This document shows, in pieces, positions 9,720 through 17,446 of a stretch of DNA of 64,000 nucleotides. The stretch's first letter is position 1. Each line of letters begins with the position of its first letter. The notes beneath the pieces are model-generated. The model had not been told where the DNA came from. It was given only the letters and a program-made list of their open reading frames with translations, and searched no databases. A program made the translations under genes and the position numbers. The stretch comes from Cyclobacteriaceae bacterium (GTDB lineage Bacteria > Bacteroidota > Bacteroidia > Cytophagales > Cyclobacteriaceae): NCBI GenBank assembly GCA_016786585.1, contig JAEUUI010000024.1, positions 124,001-188,000 of the forward strand, given 5' to 3'.

Positions 9720-9857
9720 TTATAACTTCTTGTTCGCGCGGCAGCGGTCGCTGCAGTATTTAACTTCTTCCCACACCTTCTCCCATTTCTTGCGCCACGT
9801 GAACGGCCGGCCGCATACGATGCAGTCTTTTGTCGGGAGATTGAGTTTTTTGTGCAT
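9720..9857 (-). CDS. DUF2256 zinc-ribbon-like small protein
   Basis: A 45-residue protein that falls below usual gene-finder length cut-offs. It starts at the ATG on 9857-9855 and stops at 9722-9720. Two cysteine pairs, CIVCGRPF at 12-19 and CSDRCR at 35-40, frame a Trp- and Lys-rich helix ([14 protein letters not shown]); this CxxC...CxxxC pattern is the DUF2256 family mark and probably binds one zinc ion. The next gene, DUF2805, begins two bases after its stop, the standard partner arrangement in many bacteria. Role unknown; the pair is often found with cryptochrome-like genes, so a light- or DNA-repair-linked role is a guess. Confidence 0.85.
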   Translation of the reverse strand: MHKKLNLPTKDCIVCGRPFTWRKKWEKVWEEVKYCSDRCRANKKL

Positions 9858-9987
9858 GTGGCTACGGAATACATAGCCATAACAAAGCCCTGGAAAAAAG
9901 GTTTTGGAACTAGCGGTTTAAAAAACACACACCAAAAAAGCAACTCATTGTGTATTCACCAGACATTCCTAACGGGTTGTCGGCAAG

Positions 9988-11427
9988 CTATTTCTGTCGC
10001 TTGCTCGTCACTTTTTTCCAATCAAACTGATCGCGTGACGCTGTGTTGCGGCGTGACAGGTCGGCGAGTAAATCGTTTAATTTGGTTCTATCCAGAAATT
10101 TACCGTTTACAAATACCGTCCGAATCTTGCGTGTATTATTGATATCCGTGAGCGGGTTTTCGTCAAGCAACACCAGGTCCGCCAATTTCCCTGCTTCGAC
10201 AGAACCAACCTGATTGTCAATTCCAAGCCATTGGGCAGGTAACAGTGTTGCAGCGTGCAGCGCTTCCTGTGGCGTTAGCCCTGCCTGCACCAATAGTTCT
10301 AACTCATCGTGTAGTGCAAACCCGGCTACGACTCCCGACACACCTGCGTCCGTTCCGGCAACGATCGGAACACCCGCTTCCTTGAAGGCTCTCACCAGTT
10401 GAAAATGAAATTCCACCATCTGATCGAAGTAGACTGTGTCCTCGGGAGTAGCGTTCTTGTTATAATTGTTTGCCGTAAGCCATTTGCTCTGAAAAAGCGG
10501 ATGAACATATTGCAGTGTATTCAAATCCCGGATGCTTTCCAGCGACTTCGTTTGCCGGGCTATCCAGACCATCGTTGTGAGCGTAGGCGAAACCCAGGTC
10601 CCATTGGACCTGGCGAGCTTCGCAAATCGCGTGGCATCTTTACTTGTTAAACTGTCGGAGTGTTTGGAGAATTCTTCCGCATGCGCAACCATTCCAAAAT
10701 GAGGGACGAATGCCCGCTCCAGTTTGCCTTGAAAAGCATTAGGGATGTGTCCGATTGTTCTGAGGCCCTGTTTGTTTGCCTCATCAACAATCGCGGTGTA
10801 CGTTTCAATGTTCAACTTCGAATACACCTTAATCAAATCATATCCTTCCACCCTGGCATTCCGAACCAATAACCGACCTTCGTCTGGTGTGTTCGCCACC
10901 CTGCCTTGCCCCGATCCGCCATTGATGAGCGCTGCCAATACGATTCTGGGTCCTATGCAATGCCCTTTATCGATCTCTTTCTTCTGACCGAACGTTTCCA
11001 TGTTCGCGTTCAGATCTGCCACTGTGGTAACACCGTTGGCAATGATTGGGGTCATAATGTCTTGCGTGTTGAACGACACGTCAGGTGCCTGCGTTGGCGC
11101 TTTGGGTCCGAAGTAAGAATCGGTTGGTAAATGGACGTGCATGTCAATAAGGCCGGGCATTAGCCATTTGCCTTTGCCTTCAATTATGGTAGCCCCGTGC
11201 GGTACATTGCCATTTATCGACTCGATCCGGTTACCCGTGATAACCACGGTAGCATTTTTTAAAACACTATCAGGCGGAGTCGTTTTGATGACATTCACAT
11301 TTCGGATAACCCATACTGATTGACCGGTATGTTGTTCCTTGTTTACTCCGTTGCGGGAGGATTGAGAAAACGCAATTGAAACCGTGAGAAGGAAAAGTGC
11401 AAGAAGAACGGGGTAGTTATTTTTCAT
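9988..11427 (-). CDS. Secreted amidohydrolase (imidazolonepropionase-like)
   Basis: Metal-dependent hydrolase of the amidohydrolase superfamily, 479 residues, with a signal peptide (1-21, ending FSQ). It carries GLIDMHVHL at 92-100 (first metal-binding HxH, His97 and His99), further conserved His residues in the GHIPNAF and AHAEEFS segments, and the Asp of PIVAGTDAGVSG near the end of the barrel. The composite beta-sandwich strands at the two ends (LKNATVVITGNRIESI and ADLVLLDENPLTDI) are present. Homologues act on prolyl dipeptides, imidazolones or other cyclic amides; substrate cannot be read here. Export suggests peptide scavenging in the periplasm. It is transcribed alone. Confidence 0.88.
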   Translation of the reverse strand: MKNNYPVLLALFLLTVSIAFSQSSRNGVNKEQHTGQSVWVIRNVNVIKTTPPDSVLKNATVVITGNRIESINGNVPHGATIIEGKGKWLMPGLIDMHVHLPTDSYFGPKAPTQAPDVSFNTQDIMTPIIANGVTTVADLNANMETFGQKKEIDKGHCIGPRIVLAALINGGSGQGRVANTPDEGRLLVRNARVEGYDLIKVYSKLNIETYTAIVDEANKQGLRTIGHIPNAFQGKLERAFVPHFGMVAHAEEFSKHSDSLTSKDATRFAKLARSNGTWVSPTLTTMVWIARQTKSLESIRDLNTLQYVHPLFQSKWLTANNYNKNATPEDTVYFDQMVEFHFQLVRAFKEAGVPIVAGTDAGVSGVVAGFALHDELELLVQAGLTPQEALHAATLLPAQWLGIDNQVGSVEAGKLADLVLLDENPLTDINNTRKIRTVFVNGKFLDRTKLNDLLADLSRRNTASRDQFDWKKVTSKRQK

Positions 11428-11769
11428 AAATTTATATTTCGATTTCCGGAACCCAGGCGTTGACCTGCCAGCACTTTTCTCAGTAGTCTTCCTCTGCCCG
11501 GGTTGTTTTCTGATTTTACAAACACTCTGCCAAAAGACTACGCGCGAAATACACCGTAATTACTGGATGTTCAATTAACCAATTGACATTAATGAACAGG
11601 TTGCTGTTCATTAATGGCACTACGCTGAAGTCTACAGCGAATCGTGAACATTACAAGCCGCAGATCTGACAGTTCTTTGATAGCAGGTTTGGTTTCTTGT
11701 ACATGGGTTGACCAGCAGATAAACAATGCCGTAAGGGAAATGTTTCCACCGCCAAGTAAACCGTGATCG
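11428..11769. other. Intergenic region with no supported gene
   Basis: 342 bases between the amidohydrolase and the next minus-strand gene. Open frames here are short and their translations (Cys/Trp/Arg-rich, no family resemblance) look like chance. The only structured element is the perfect inverted repeat at 11587-11616. The low-GC part at 11500-11660 could hold the amidohydrolase promoter, but no clear -33/-7 pair was found. Confidence 0.5.
11587..11616. repeat. 13-bp perfect inverted repeat (hairpin or operator)
   Basis: CATTAATGAACAG and its exact complement flank the 4-base loop GTTG. There is no T-run on either side, so it is not a classical terminator. It lies about 160 bases upstream of the amidohydrolase start and about 150 bases downstream of the 11770-12192 gene. 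It could be an operator for a dimeric repressor, for example the TetR encoded 0.6 kb away, or an RNA hairpin. Confidence 0.5.
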
Positions 11770-12192
11770 CTACCCTTTGGCAGGCCGCCACAAGGGCCCC
11801 ATGGCAAGCAGCAGTACAGCGATATTAAACACTGCATTTGATGCATTTCCGGAAGCAATTGAGCCGGAACTATCCAGCACGAACCACGATAAAAGTCCCG
11901 CCACAACCGTTCTGCGAACCTGCTCGGGTGCCTTGTCGTAAACCCAGGCTGATAAGCACCACACCATCACGCCCCACCCTAACAAAAAGCCTCCGGTTAA
12001 TGCAGACAAAAACCGGGTGGTGGGTTCGTTGTAGTTTTGAACACCGTCAAGCGGTAAGCCCAACAGGTCGAGCGTAAATCTTGCCGGTTCGGAGGTTGCA
12101 AGCATGGTGCCTAAGAAAAACACCGGTGCAAATGATCCGATTACAATCGCGGTAATCTTTAGCCAGAATTTGTGAAACGTTTGTGTCATCAT
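11770..12192 (-). CDS. Small integral membrane protein, unknown
   Basis: A 140-residue protein with four hydrophobic segments (about 10-32, 61-83, 93-113, 118-135) joined by short polar loops; the second contains FLSALTGGFLLGWGVMVWCL. No catalytic motif is visible and the family is not recognised with confidence, though such four-helix proteins are common hypothetical neighbours of regulators. Two ATG codons are adjacent (12192 and 12189). It lies 74 bases downstream of the TetR gene on the same strand, so it may be in the WD40-TetR transcription unit and be the regulator's target (inference). Confidence 0.65.
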   Translation of the reverse strand: MMTQTFHKFWLKITAIVIGSFAPVFFLGTMLATSEPARFTLDLLGLPLDGVQNYNEPTTRFLSALTGGFLLGWGVMVWCLSAWVYDKAPEQVRRTVVAGLLSWFVLDSSGSIASGNASNAVFNIAVLLLAMGPLWRPAKG

Positions 12193-12266
12193 AGGGTTGA
12201 TTGTTGATCTGACACAAAAGTATGCGCGCTGCAGATGGCGCTTTAGTCGCTACCGTACAATCTCAT

Positions 12267-12848
12267 TCAACTCAGGTTACGGGTAATTTCTTTCAGCCGG
12301 GTGAAATACGCAGCCAGCCAGGAGCGGTTGAGATTATCGGCATTGATTTGCAGGTAGAAGTTCTCGAGCGCCAATGAGAAAATGCTCTCGATTTGCTTGG
12401 GAGAAAGCTGTAAATCCAGATCCTTGACCCAAACTTTTACAAAGGCATCCCCAACTACCCGATCAGACTCGCGCAACGCCTCAGAGAAGGCTTTCACATT
12501 TCGGTGTATCCGTAACTGGCGGTTGAAGAGCAAATCAACGCGATGCTCCATAAGCACATCAATTAACTCCGGGTCGATGGTTTCAGCGTTGCGTTCTTTC
12601 TCGGCTATAACCCGCGACTGCCGGATATGATGCTGCAACAAAAGACCGATGAACAAGTCGAGGTCGGCAAAATGGTGGTAGAAAGACGATTTACTCTTGC
12701 CCACGCGCTTCGCAAGGGGCTCAATTTTCAAACCTCGCGGTCCGGAAGCGGCAAAGATTTCATAGCCCTGCGTAATCCATCCTTCGCGATTGTCGGTTGT
12801 CATAAACAATTTTTCGGTAGACCTTTCATTCTTATCTACTATTCTCAT
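12267..12848 (-). CDS. TetR family transcriptional regulator
   Basis: A 193-residue one-component repressor-type protein. The N-terminal DNA-binding domain has the TetR pattern: helix ending YEIFAASGPRGLKIEPLAKR, then the turn and recognition helix VGKSKSSFYHHFADLDLF. The C-terminal helical domain would bind an unknown ligand. The chosen start, ATG at 12848-12846, overlaps the TGA of the upstream WD40 gene as ATGA, implying translational coupling; an ATG at 12803 is the alternative. The longer open frame reaching to 12956 is rejected because it lies inside the WD40 coding sequence. Likely targets are its own operon and the small membrane protein gene downstream. Confidence 0.85.
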   Translation of the reverse strand: MRIVDKNERSTEKLFMTTDNREGWITQGYEIFAASGPRGLKIEPLAKRVGKSKSSFYHHFADLDLFIGLLLQHHIRQSRVIAEKERNAETIDPELIDVLMEHRVDLLFNRQLRIHRNVKAFSEALRESDRVVGDAFVKVWVKDLDLQLSPKQIESIFSLALENFYLQINADNLNRSWLAAYFTRLKEITRNLS

Positions 12849-13837
12849 AAAGACAATTCGCGGATGAACTTCGCTTTGGCATCCCAGATTTTGATATGCC
12901 CTTCGTGGCTTGAGGTAACGACAAACTTCCCATCGGCACTCCAATCGACCCCCCACAGTTTGTCGTCAGCGCTTCCTTCGGCTATCAGTCTTCCGTCCTG
13001 ATCCCAAATGCGGAGCTTATCACTGGCAGACGCGAGGCGCTTACCGTTACGCGACCAACTGATGTTCCGGTATTCGGCTGTTCCAAAGCGCAGTTCCCGG
13101 ATCAATGACCCGTCTGACGTGCGATATTGCAATACGGGCGAATAACCTTGTTCGCTGTCGCCATAATCGCCTAACACAAAGTACCCTCCATTGGGGTGCC
13201 ATTTCACACAAAGCATGAGCACCTCCTGCTTCCGGTGTTTGAATTCGTTGAGCAGCACGCCATCTGCGTCATACACTCTCACGGCCTCACTCAACACAAT
13301 AAACTCGTCTTTAGCGGGATGCCAGTCGATGGCCACGTTACTGATGGTATTTGATTTGGTGATGGTGCGGATCAGTTTGCCCTGCGGGGTGCGGATGGTT
13401 ATCCCGCCTTCATAATCCGCGACTGCGAGCAACTCGCCTGTGTAGTTCCACGCGATTGCTCTCGATCCATAGCCGTTGTCGCCTTCGAGTTGATACTCGG
13501 TTTGTTTGTCGAGGTCGATCACTTTCGAGCCTTTGCCTACTGCCGCTACGGCTAAAATGTTGGCAAACGGATGCCAGCTCATGCGCTGGATTTCAGTTTC
13601 GGTATCGATCACCTTAACAAGTGCGAATGACTTACCATCATAGAGCCTGATTTTTTTGTCAACTCCCCCAACTGCAATGTACTTACCGTCACGACTCCAA
13701 TTGGCCGACCACTGTATCCTGCTGTTATCATCATGCTGAGCTGAGAGACTCGCGGTAATCAAAACAAAGACACCGGTTATAACCAATATAGAAGGCGTAC
13801 CGGTTTTTGACTTCGCTATACGCGGAACTTCATTCAT
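12845..13837 (-). CDS. WD40 repeat beta-propeller protein
   Basis: A 330-residue protein with an N-terminal signal or anchor helix (about 15-33, ending SLSAQ) and then a full-length beta-propeller of about seven WD40-type blades. Repeated signatures include WSRDGKYIAVGG, WHPAKDEFIVLS, WSRNGKRLASASD and WSADGKFVVTSS, with closing IRLYD, LRIWD and IKIWD strands. Such propellers are protein-interaction platforms and have no catalytic residues of their own; the export signal places it in the periplasm. Its stop overlaps the start of the TetR gene by four bases, an unusual coupling of an exported scaffold with a cytoplasmic regulator. Confidence 0.85.
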   Translation of the reverse strand: MNEVPRIAKSKTGTPSILVITGVFVLITASLSAQHDDNSRIQWSANWSRDGKYIAVGGVDKKIRLYDGKSFALVKVIDTETEIQRMSWHPFANILAVAAVGKGSKVIDLDKQTEYQLEGDNGYGSRAIAWNYTGELLAVADYEGGITIRTPQGKLIRTITKSNTISNVAIDWHPAKDEFIVLSEAVRVYDADGVLLNEFKHRKQEVLMLCVKWHPNGGYFVLGDYGDSEQGYSPVLQYRTSDGSLIRELRFGTAEYRNISWSRNGKRLASASDKLRIWDQDGRLIAEGSADDKLWGVDWSADGKFVVTSSHEGHIKIWDAKAKFIRELSL

Positions 13838-13960
13838 AAAATTTTCATCAGACAGTTAAATATGGATGTTTTTTCGATAAGATTTGGGATTTTTATAACT
13901 TGGAGCCATGAGAATGACTGTAATGTTATAAATCCTCTCCTGCTTATTCTGTAAGCAAGG

Positions 13961-13990
13961 CGCCTTATTCGCACAAGGCGTACTTTTTTA
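13961..13990 (+). terminator. Possible terminator hairpin
   Basis: CGCCTT / AAGGCG stem with an 8-base loop followed by TACTTTTTTA. It lies in the gap between two divergent genes, where no upstream plus-strand gene needs it, so it may be a remnant or part of a 5' leader. Low confidence. Confidence 0.3.
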
Positions 13991-14078
13991 TTATTCATTC
14001 CTCTTATTAATAAATCAATAACCACGTCCGCAAGGGAACGGGATCGCTGCCGTTCGCGGATGTATTAACTTTTACAGT

Positions 14079-14858
14079 ATGTCAGGTACGTTAAATAAAG
14101 AAGATATTGAACATTTCATTCATCACGGCTTTGTTCGTGTTGATGATTCATTCACTAAAGAAGTTGCCGATGCTGTGTTGGAAATTCTATGGAAAGATTT
14201 ACCATACGACAGATCAAACCCATCAACATGGACAGAGTCTGTGATCCGGTTGGGGATGTATTCGCAGGAGCCCTTTGTCAATTCGGTAAACACTCCCAGG
14301 CTGCACAATGCTTTTGATCAGTTAGTCGGGAAAGACAAATGGATTCCCTGCCGGAGCGTGGGAACATTTCCGGTAAGGTTCCCGTCTCACCGACAGCCTT
14401 CCGATACCGGCAAGCACGTAGATGCAAGTTTCCCGGGCGATGACCCGAATAACTATTTCGGATGGCGTGTTAATGTGAGATCGAAAGGACGGGCGCTGCT
14501 GATGCTGGTTTTATATTCCGAGGTAACTGAAAAAGATGCCCCGACCGTGATTTACGAAGGTTCGCACATCGATGTGGCCAAGTTGCTGGCAAAAAAAGGA
14601 GATGCCGGTCTTTCTTTTATAGAGCTTGCCGGGATGCTGGATGAATTGCCTCAGCGAAAAGCGGTGTATGCAACCGGAAAACCCGGGACTGTCTATTTAT
14701 GTCACCCGTTTCTGGTGCATGCTGCGCAGGCGCACCGGGGAAGTAACCCAAAATTCATGGCTCAGCCGCCTTTGTTGTTGCGGGGTGATTTGAATATTTC
14801 GAATACTGATGCGGACTACTCGCCTGTTGAACACGCGATTCAGCTAGGACTTGATTAA
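14079..14858 (+). CDS. Phytanoyl-CoA dioxygenase (PhyH) family protein
   Basis: Fe(II)/2-oxoglutarate-dependent dioxygenase of 259 residues, cytoplasmic. The facial triad is visible: HxD in GKHVDAS at 111-117 (His113, Asp115) and the distal His in CHPFLVHAAQAHR at 208-220 (His214), with Arg220 in the place that binds the 2-oxoglutarate carboxylate. Members hydroxylate small molecules of many kinds; substrate unknown. It is a single gene with its own strong terminator at 14882-14915. TAACTTTT at 14065-14072 is one base off the -7 consensus and only 7 bases from the start codon. A second PhyH protein is encoded at 33323-34141. Confidence 0.85.
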   Translation: MSGTLNKEDIEHFIHHGFVRVDDSFTKEVADAVLEILWKDLPYDRSNPSTWTESVIRLGMYSQEPFVNSVNTPRLHNAFDQLVGKDKWIPCRSVGTFPVRFPSHRQPSDTGKHVDASFPGDDPNNYFGWRVNVRSKGRALLMLVLYSEVTEKDAPTVIYEGSHIDVAKLLAKKGDAGLSFIELAGMLDELPQRKAVYATGKPGTVYLCHPFLVHAAQAHRGSNPKFMAQPPLLLRGDLNISNTDADYSPVEHAIQLGLD

Positions 14859-14881
14859 TACCGGCTGAATTCGCAAAATTG

Positions 14882-14915
14882 AACGGGACTGCTTTTTTTA
14901 CAGTCCCGTTCTTTA
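14882..14915 (+). terminator. Rho-independent terminator
   Basis: Ten-base perfect stem AACGGGACTG / CAGTCCCGTT around a T-rich 9-base loop, followed by CTTTATGG. It closes the PhyH gene; the tandem repeat array begins 90 bases later. Confidence 0.75.
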
Positions 14916-15004
14916 TGGTGCCTGCAGGCATTGAGAGGCAGGTTTGGGCGTCATTTCTGTCTGAAAATGCGCTAATTCTCCGCAACTACGCTTCAACTCC
15001 CGGT

Positions 15005-15340
15005 AACCATGCGAGAATTCTCAGTAACCATGCGAGAATTCCCGATAACCATGCAAGAATTCCCGGCAACCATGCAAGAATTCCCGGCAACCATGCGAGA
15101 ACTCTCAGTAACCATGCAAGAATTCCCGGCAACCATGTGAGAATTCCCGGTAACCATGCGAGAACTCTCAGTAACCACGCAAGAATTCCCGACAACCATG
15201 CGAGAACTCTCAGTAACCATGCGAGAATTCCCGGTAACCATGCTCCAAGTCTCAGTAACCATGCGAGAACTCTCAGTAACCATGCGAGAATTCCCGGTAA
15301 CCATGCTCCAAGTCTCAGTAACCATGCGAAAATTCTCAGT
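15005..15340. repeat. Minisatellite: sixteen 21-bp tandem units
   Basis: Sixteen units of exactly 21 bases with the consensus AACCATGCGAGAATTCYCRGT, then a degenerate 17th unit running into 15361, and a half unit just before (14994-15004). Variation is confined to a few columns: CGA/CAA, AATTC/AACTC, CCCGG/CTCAG; two units carry CTCCAAGT instead. Units 10-12 (15194-15256) and 13-15 (15257-15319) are identical, a perfect 63-bp higher-order duplication. Because 21 is a multiple of 3, long frames stay open on both strands with heptad repeats such as NHARIPG, but none has a credible start, so the array is treated as non-coding. It is followed by TTAATGGTTAATCGTTAA repeats at 15358-15379. Confidence 0.95.
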
Positions 15341-15391
15341 AACCATGCTCGTAGTCGTTAATGGTTAATCGTTAATAGTTATCAGTAATAA

Positions 15392-15659
15392 TTAATTGGC
15401 TTTGTTTGTGGACGATTCACTGTCAACGTTCAGTGTTATCAAAGTGATTATATCTTTTGAATCTAATGATGCCTGAATTTGCATGAGTCTTCTTTTAGCA
15501 CCTCTTTCAATCAACTTCCTGTCATTCTTTCGGAACAAGCTGTTCAATAATTTCCTTGTCCTCGATAAAAAGCGAATCACCAGGAGAAATATTAAGTTGA
15601 TGAATATAATCTTCTGCCCGTTGTCTTGCTTGCGGTAGGGTCAAATATGACTCGGTCAT
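15392..15659 (-). pseudogene. Small unknown gene, probably split by a one-base frameshift
   Basis: An ATG at 15659-15657 overlaps the stop of the upstream propeller gene (TAATG), so translation is probably coupled. The first frame gives 45 residues (MTESYLTLPQARQRAEDYIH to EIIEQLVPKE) and stops at 15522. Removing one base from the AAA at 15528-15530 joins it to a second frame that continues to 15392 with NDRKLIERGAKRRLMQ and ends STNKAN, giving a coherent helical protein of about 88 residues. Either the gene is broken, or the two-frame arrangement is real, or the base call is wrong. No family is recognised; the size and coupling resemble small regulatory or antitoxin proteins, but that is not a call. 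Confidence 0.45.
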
Positions 15660-16612
15660 TATGGCTTGTATTCTATTAACCCAAAGTTTGTAGCAACCCA
15701 AACTGTACCGTTCTCAATTGCAATGTCTAAAATCACATTCTGATACATACCTTCTCTAAAAAACACAGCCAGTATATCGGTTCCATCAAGCTTTATTAGT
15801 CCATTATTGGTAGCCATCCAATAGTGAATTCCATCAAACTCAATATCTCTCACCATATGGTCAGATATTCCGGAATTAGTTTTATTGTAGTGTGTCCATT
15901 TTCCATCGGAAATAACTGAGAAGCCACCGTCTCCAAATCCGCCCCCATACCCTACCAGTAATTCTCCGTTCGCTTTGAACTTGACACCTCTAACCGTTCC
16001 TAGTCTTAGCTCTGAGTTCTCTTTCGTAAAGACTTGCCATTGTTCATTTTTGCGTATCAACAAACCGTTGTTGTGGCCTATTGCAAGTGCTCCGGTGTTA
16101 TCAATGTCCATTGACCTAACGATTGTACTACTGTCAGGCAATGATAACCTTGACCATGCTTCATTCTGAAAGACAAAGACACCACCTGACCCCCCAACGT
16201 ATATAGCTCCCTGTGTATCCTCACAGATTGATATAACCGATATTTCGTCCACATTAAGATCCTTTGCCGTGTAGACCGTCCATCCGTTACCATCATATTT
16301 TCCGAGGACGTCACCCGGTTCAGAAAACGAAGCCCAAATATTTCCCCTAGAGTCTTTAAACACGGGAGAAACGTACCTTCCCTTTATCCCGGAGTTTTTA
16401 CCGTTAAAACTTATAAATTTTTTGCCATCGAACTTTAGCAGGCCAAATCCTGACGTCCCTATCCATTTATTTCCTTTATCGTCTATCGCCACGCTTAGCA
16501 AATTATCGCTAACAATGTCCGAATTTGATTGATCATATATTTTCGCTCCCTGGCCATAGCTAAAACAGAAGGAAGAGAATACTAAAGTTATCAGGCTCAG
16601 ATAATCTTTCAT
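15659..16612 (-). CDS. Secreted two-component-regulator-type propeller protein
   Basis: A 317-residue protein with a signal peptide (1-20, ending FSYG) and then a beta-propeller made of Reg_prop-type repeats: GNKWIGTSGFGLLKFDGKKF, GNIWASFSEPGDVLGKYDG, GAIYVGGSGGVFVFQNE, HYWMATNNGLIKLDG and GTVWVATNFGLIEY. In Bacteroidota these repeats form the periplasmic sensor of hybrid two-component systems, but here the protein ends after the propeller with no membrane helix, kinase or receiver, so it is a stand-alone periplasmic propeller. Its stop overlaps the start of the next small gene by one base (TAATG). Ligand unknown. Confidence 0.8.
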   Translation of the reverse strand: MKDYLSLITLVFSSFCFSYGQGAKIYDQSNSDIVSDNLLSVAIDDKGNKWIGTSGFGLLKFDGKKFISFNGKNSGIKGRYVSPVFKDSRGNIWASFSEPGDVLGKYDGNGWTVYTAKDLNVDEISVISICEDTQGAIYVGGSGGVFVFQNEAWSRLSLPDSSTIVRSMDIDNTGALAIGHNNGLLIRKNEQWQVFTKENSELRLGTVRGVKFKANGELLVGYGGGFGDGGFSVISDGKWTHYNKTNSGISDHMVRDIEFDGIHYWMATNNGLIKLDGTDILAVFFREGMYQNVILDIAIENGTVWVATNFGLIEYKP

Positions 16613-16661
16613 GTCATTATATATTCTTTTAACGTTCGCAATTTAAGGTTTTCCCGTCTTT

Positions 16662-17345
16662 CTAATCCCCCAACCTTATCTTCCATGCAGCATCAACGCT
16701 GATTGCATGTTCATAGTTAAAAGCTGGAGCATGATTTAACCGGATAAGGGCCGGCCTGTAAATGAATCCTACATGAAAATGCCGTGTGAGTTGATAATAT
16801 CCTGAAAGAGAAAGCCCTACTGCATTATTATCTTTTGCGACCGGCTTTCGGGATGAGCTGTTCTTATCCCACGATATATTTCTTACCTCCCAACGGTTTC
16901 TTGAAAACATAAGGCCGTAGCCAACCGAGAAACGTTTTAGCCGATGGTTGTTTGTGAGACTCAGAACATTTGCTGTCATACTTTCGTATTCATCGCCTCT
17001 GGGAACGAAAACGATGGGAAAGAAAAAGTCCTGAACCTGTGAAAAGGAAAGATGCACATACCGATTTGCTTTGTAAAAATAGTCTGCCCCAATTAAGAAG
17101 CCAATAAAACCGGCATTGTTCTTCACTCCCTCACCAACCGGGTTAAAGTGAAAGCTGTTAAGATATGGAAGCGAAAGATGAATGAAAATCCGCCCTTTAC
17201 TTGAATCCTGATCCGTTTCCGATACGGAGGCTGCCCGGAGTGATCTGATAGCTACACTATCGGACTCTGGCGATTGTTTTGCAAACAGGTTTCCAGCACT
17301 GATGAAGGTTAATATCGAAATGAGGGCTATTGCCTGTAGCTTCAT
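16662..17345 (-). CDS. Hypothetical exported, beta-barrel-like protein
   Basis: A 227-residue protein with a signal peptide (1-22, ending NLFA) and a mature part with alternating polar and aromatic residues typical of outer-membrane beta-barrels, for example RIFIHLSLPYLNSFHF, GLSLSGYYQLTRHFHVGFIY and a C-terminal strand ISVDAAWKIRLGD. It does not end in Phe, so it may be a small periplasmic or incomplete barrel. No family is recognised. It lies 49 bases upstream of the propeller gene on the same strand. Confidence 0.6.
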   Translation of the reverse strand: MKLQAIALISILTFISAGNLFAKQSPESDSVAIRSLRAASVSETDQDSSKGRIFIHLSLPYLNSFHFNPVGEGVKNNAGFIGFLIGADYFYKANRYVHLSFSQVQDFFFPIVFVPRGDEYESMTANVLSLTNNHRLKRFSVGYGLMFSRNRWEVRNISWDKNSSSRKPVAKDNNAVGLSLSGYYQLTRHFHVGFIYRPALIRLNHAPAFNYEHAISVDAAWKIRLGD

Positions 17346-17446
17346 ACGTATACTAAATTACCGTTTTCAGCATTCTCTCAAACTCGAATCAGCATAGTCT
17401 ATCAACTAGTTTAGCGGGCAACACTTTTTTAAGATGTATACTTTTT

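Noticed and set aside
11589-11906. 105-residue open frame on the minus strand
   Set aside because: Overlaps the better supported 140-residue membrane protein gene in another frame; Cys/Trp-rich, no family resemblance.
12849-12956. N-terminal extension of the TetR gene
   Set aside because: It would lie inside the WD40 coding sequence; the ATGA overlap at 12848 is the natural start.
15005-15340. CRISPR array
   Set aside because: The units are contiguous with no spacers and no cas genes are near.
14879-15368. Long open frames across the minisatellite on both strands (heptad NHARIPG and others)
   Set aside because: All come from a repeat whose length is a multiple of three and lacks stops; the + frame begins with TTG inside the PhyH terminator and none has a credible start or ribosome-binding context.
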